Of a DNA stretch of 16,467 nt, positions 15,904 through 16,467 are shown piece after piece. The DNA is from an uncultured Actinomycetes bacterium (lineage in GTDB: Bacteria > Actinomycetota > Actinomycetes > Nanopelagicales > Nanopelagicaceae): NCBI GenBank assembly GCA_903901905.1, contig CAIUSQ010000137.1, positions 1-16,467 of the forward strand, in the 5' to 3' direction. A program made the translations under genes and the position numbers. Every line of letters starts with the position of its first letter. Positions within the stretch are counted from its first letter, which is position 1. Below the pieces are notes generated by a model. That model saw only the letters and a program-made list of their open reading frames with translations. It made no database searches and was not told the DNA's origin.

Positions 15904-16467
15904 CGAGCTCGAAGGAAAATGTTTGCGCAAATCCATTTCACTCCCAAAACCAAAACGAGGCATAGAGCGTAATTGTAACATTAAAAGTTAATTAACGTAT
16001 TCAAAAGTTCAAACATGTCTCAATGACCATTTCGGTAACAATCATCATTTTTTTTTTCATTTATCACACAATCATGCGAAAAGGGCACATGGTAGAGAAA
16101 TGTTAACGAAACAAAACGATAAATCAATCACAAAGCCGTAACAGCAAATTGATGTCATGAACGTCGAATCGACGAGTAACGTTAAAATTTGTGGCTCAAA
16201 AAGTTTTATCAAGAAACACTTTCATAAAAATTATTTTCACAGAAGTGACGTTTGGTAGCAAAAGGAGGCTGAGATGCACAAATGCTTCTAAGTCGAGTGA
16301 GTAAGCAAAGATTGCGTGTTATAGCACGCGTGATGAAGCACATGGATCTATGCAGGGCATGGTGGCCTAGCATGTGGTTGTGGTGCAGAGTCCTGGTCAT
16401 CAATGGGTGGGGCCAAAAGAGGTGAAAAGAGGAAATGATGAAATCTAAGGGGGTAGATGATGCAATA
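15904..16467. other. 3' flank, no gene seen
   Basis: Short reading frames here lack coding character. The region starts with a probable 3' UTR; there is no AATAAA, but TGTAA at 15974 and GATAAA near 16117 could serve in polyadenylation. A run of T lies near 16049-16058. The direct repeat AAAAGAGG occurs at 16415 and 16425. No tRNA-like fold or terminal inverted repeat was found. Confidence 0.5.

Larger units (their letters stand above)
435..16184. repeat. Dispersed palindromic octamer TAACGTTA (8 copies)
   Basis: Exact copies are at 435, 904, 910 (overlapping the previous), 1307, 9827, 10844, 13503 and 16177. At even base composition well under one copy is expected in 16.5 kb. Copies lie in the 5' flank, exon 1, candidate intron 1, the giant ORF and the 3' flank, so it is not tied to one protein motif. 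The role is unknown. Confidence 0.6.

Noticed and set aside
15782..15991. 69-residue plus-strand ORF overlapping the end of the giant ORF
   Set aside because: Two thirds overlap coding sequence in another frame and no family is recognisable; there is no independent evidence for translation.
16209..16403. 64-residue minus-strand ORF in the 3' flank
   Set aside because: Its composition (His/Thr/Arg-rich, no domain) is not convincing and it is no longer than chance ORFs of this base composition.

Overview
The window looks like nuclear DNA of a eukaryote, probably a protist or alga; the lineage cannot be fixed from the sequence. The pointers are a signal-peptide ORF, an EGF-like module, mucin-like Ser/Thr tracts, a receptor-like membrane anchor, a CK1-type protein kinase fold, nuclear-localisation-like basic clusters and two short GT-AG introns that fit in phase. 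There is no bacterial gene packing, and no ribosome-binding-site or operon structure.

Almost everything appears to be one gene on the + strand. A short AT-rich 5' flank (1-535) leads to a secretory N-terminal ORF (536-1258). The small open segments at 1373-1484 and from 1540 onward can be joined to it by two phase-compatible introns (1204-1372 and 1485-1539). After that the frame stays open to a TAG at 15901-15903. The uninterrupted ORF is 4690 codons from the ATG at 1831. The spliced model, join(536..1203,1373..1484,1540..15903), would encode about 5047 residues. The 3' flank (15904-16467) holds no convincing gene.

Protein layout: signal peptide; N-glycosylatable ectodomain, perhaps vWA-like; an EGF-like module interrupted by an insertion; Ser/Thr mucin-like tracts around a small Cys cluster; 22 tandem 25-residue (75-bp) repeats; a hydrophobic segment; five more diverged repeats or repeat remnants; two further hydrophobic segments; a CK1-like kinase domain; an unassigned linker; two tandem Ulp1/SENP-like (C48) cysteine protease domains; a long Ser/Pro-rich disordered region with CDK-type sites and a bipartite NLS-like cluster; and about 1500 residues of mostly helical, unrecognised C-terminal sequence with coiled-coil-like stretches.

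The combination of extracellular repeats, membrane anchor, kinase, two SUMO/ubiquitin-like proteases and a nuclear-type tail in one chain matches no architecture I know. It suggests a receptor whose cytoplasmic part might be released by proteolysis, or a very large fused or polyprotein-like element. That reading is inference. The domain calls rest on visible motifs only.
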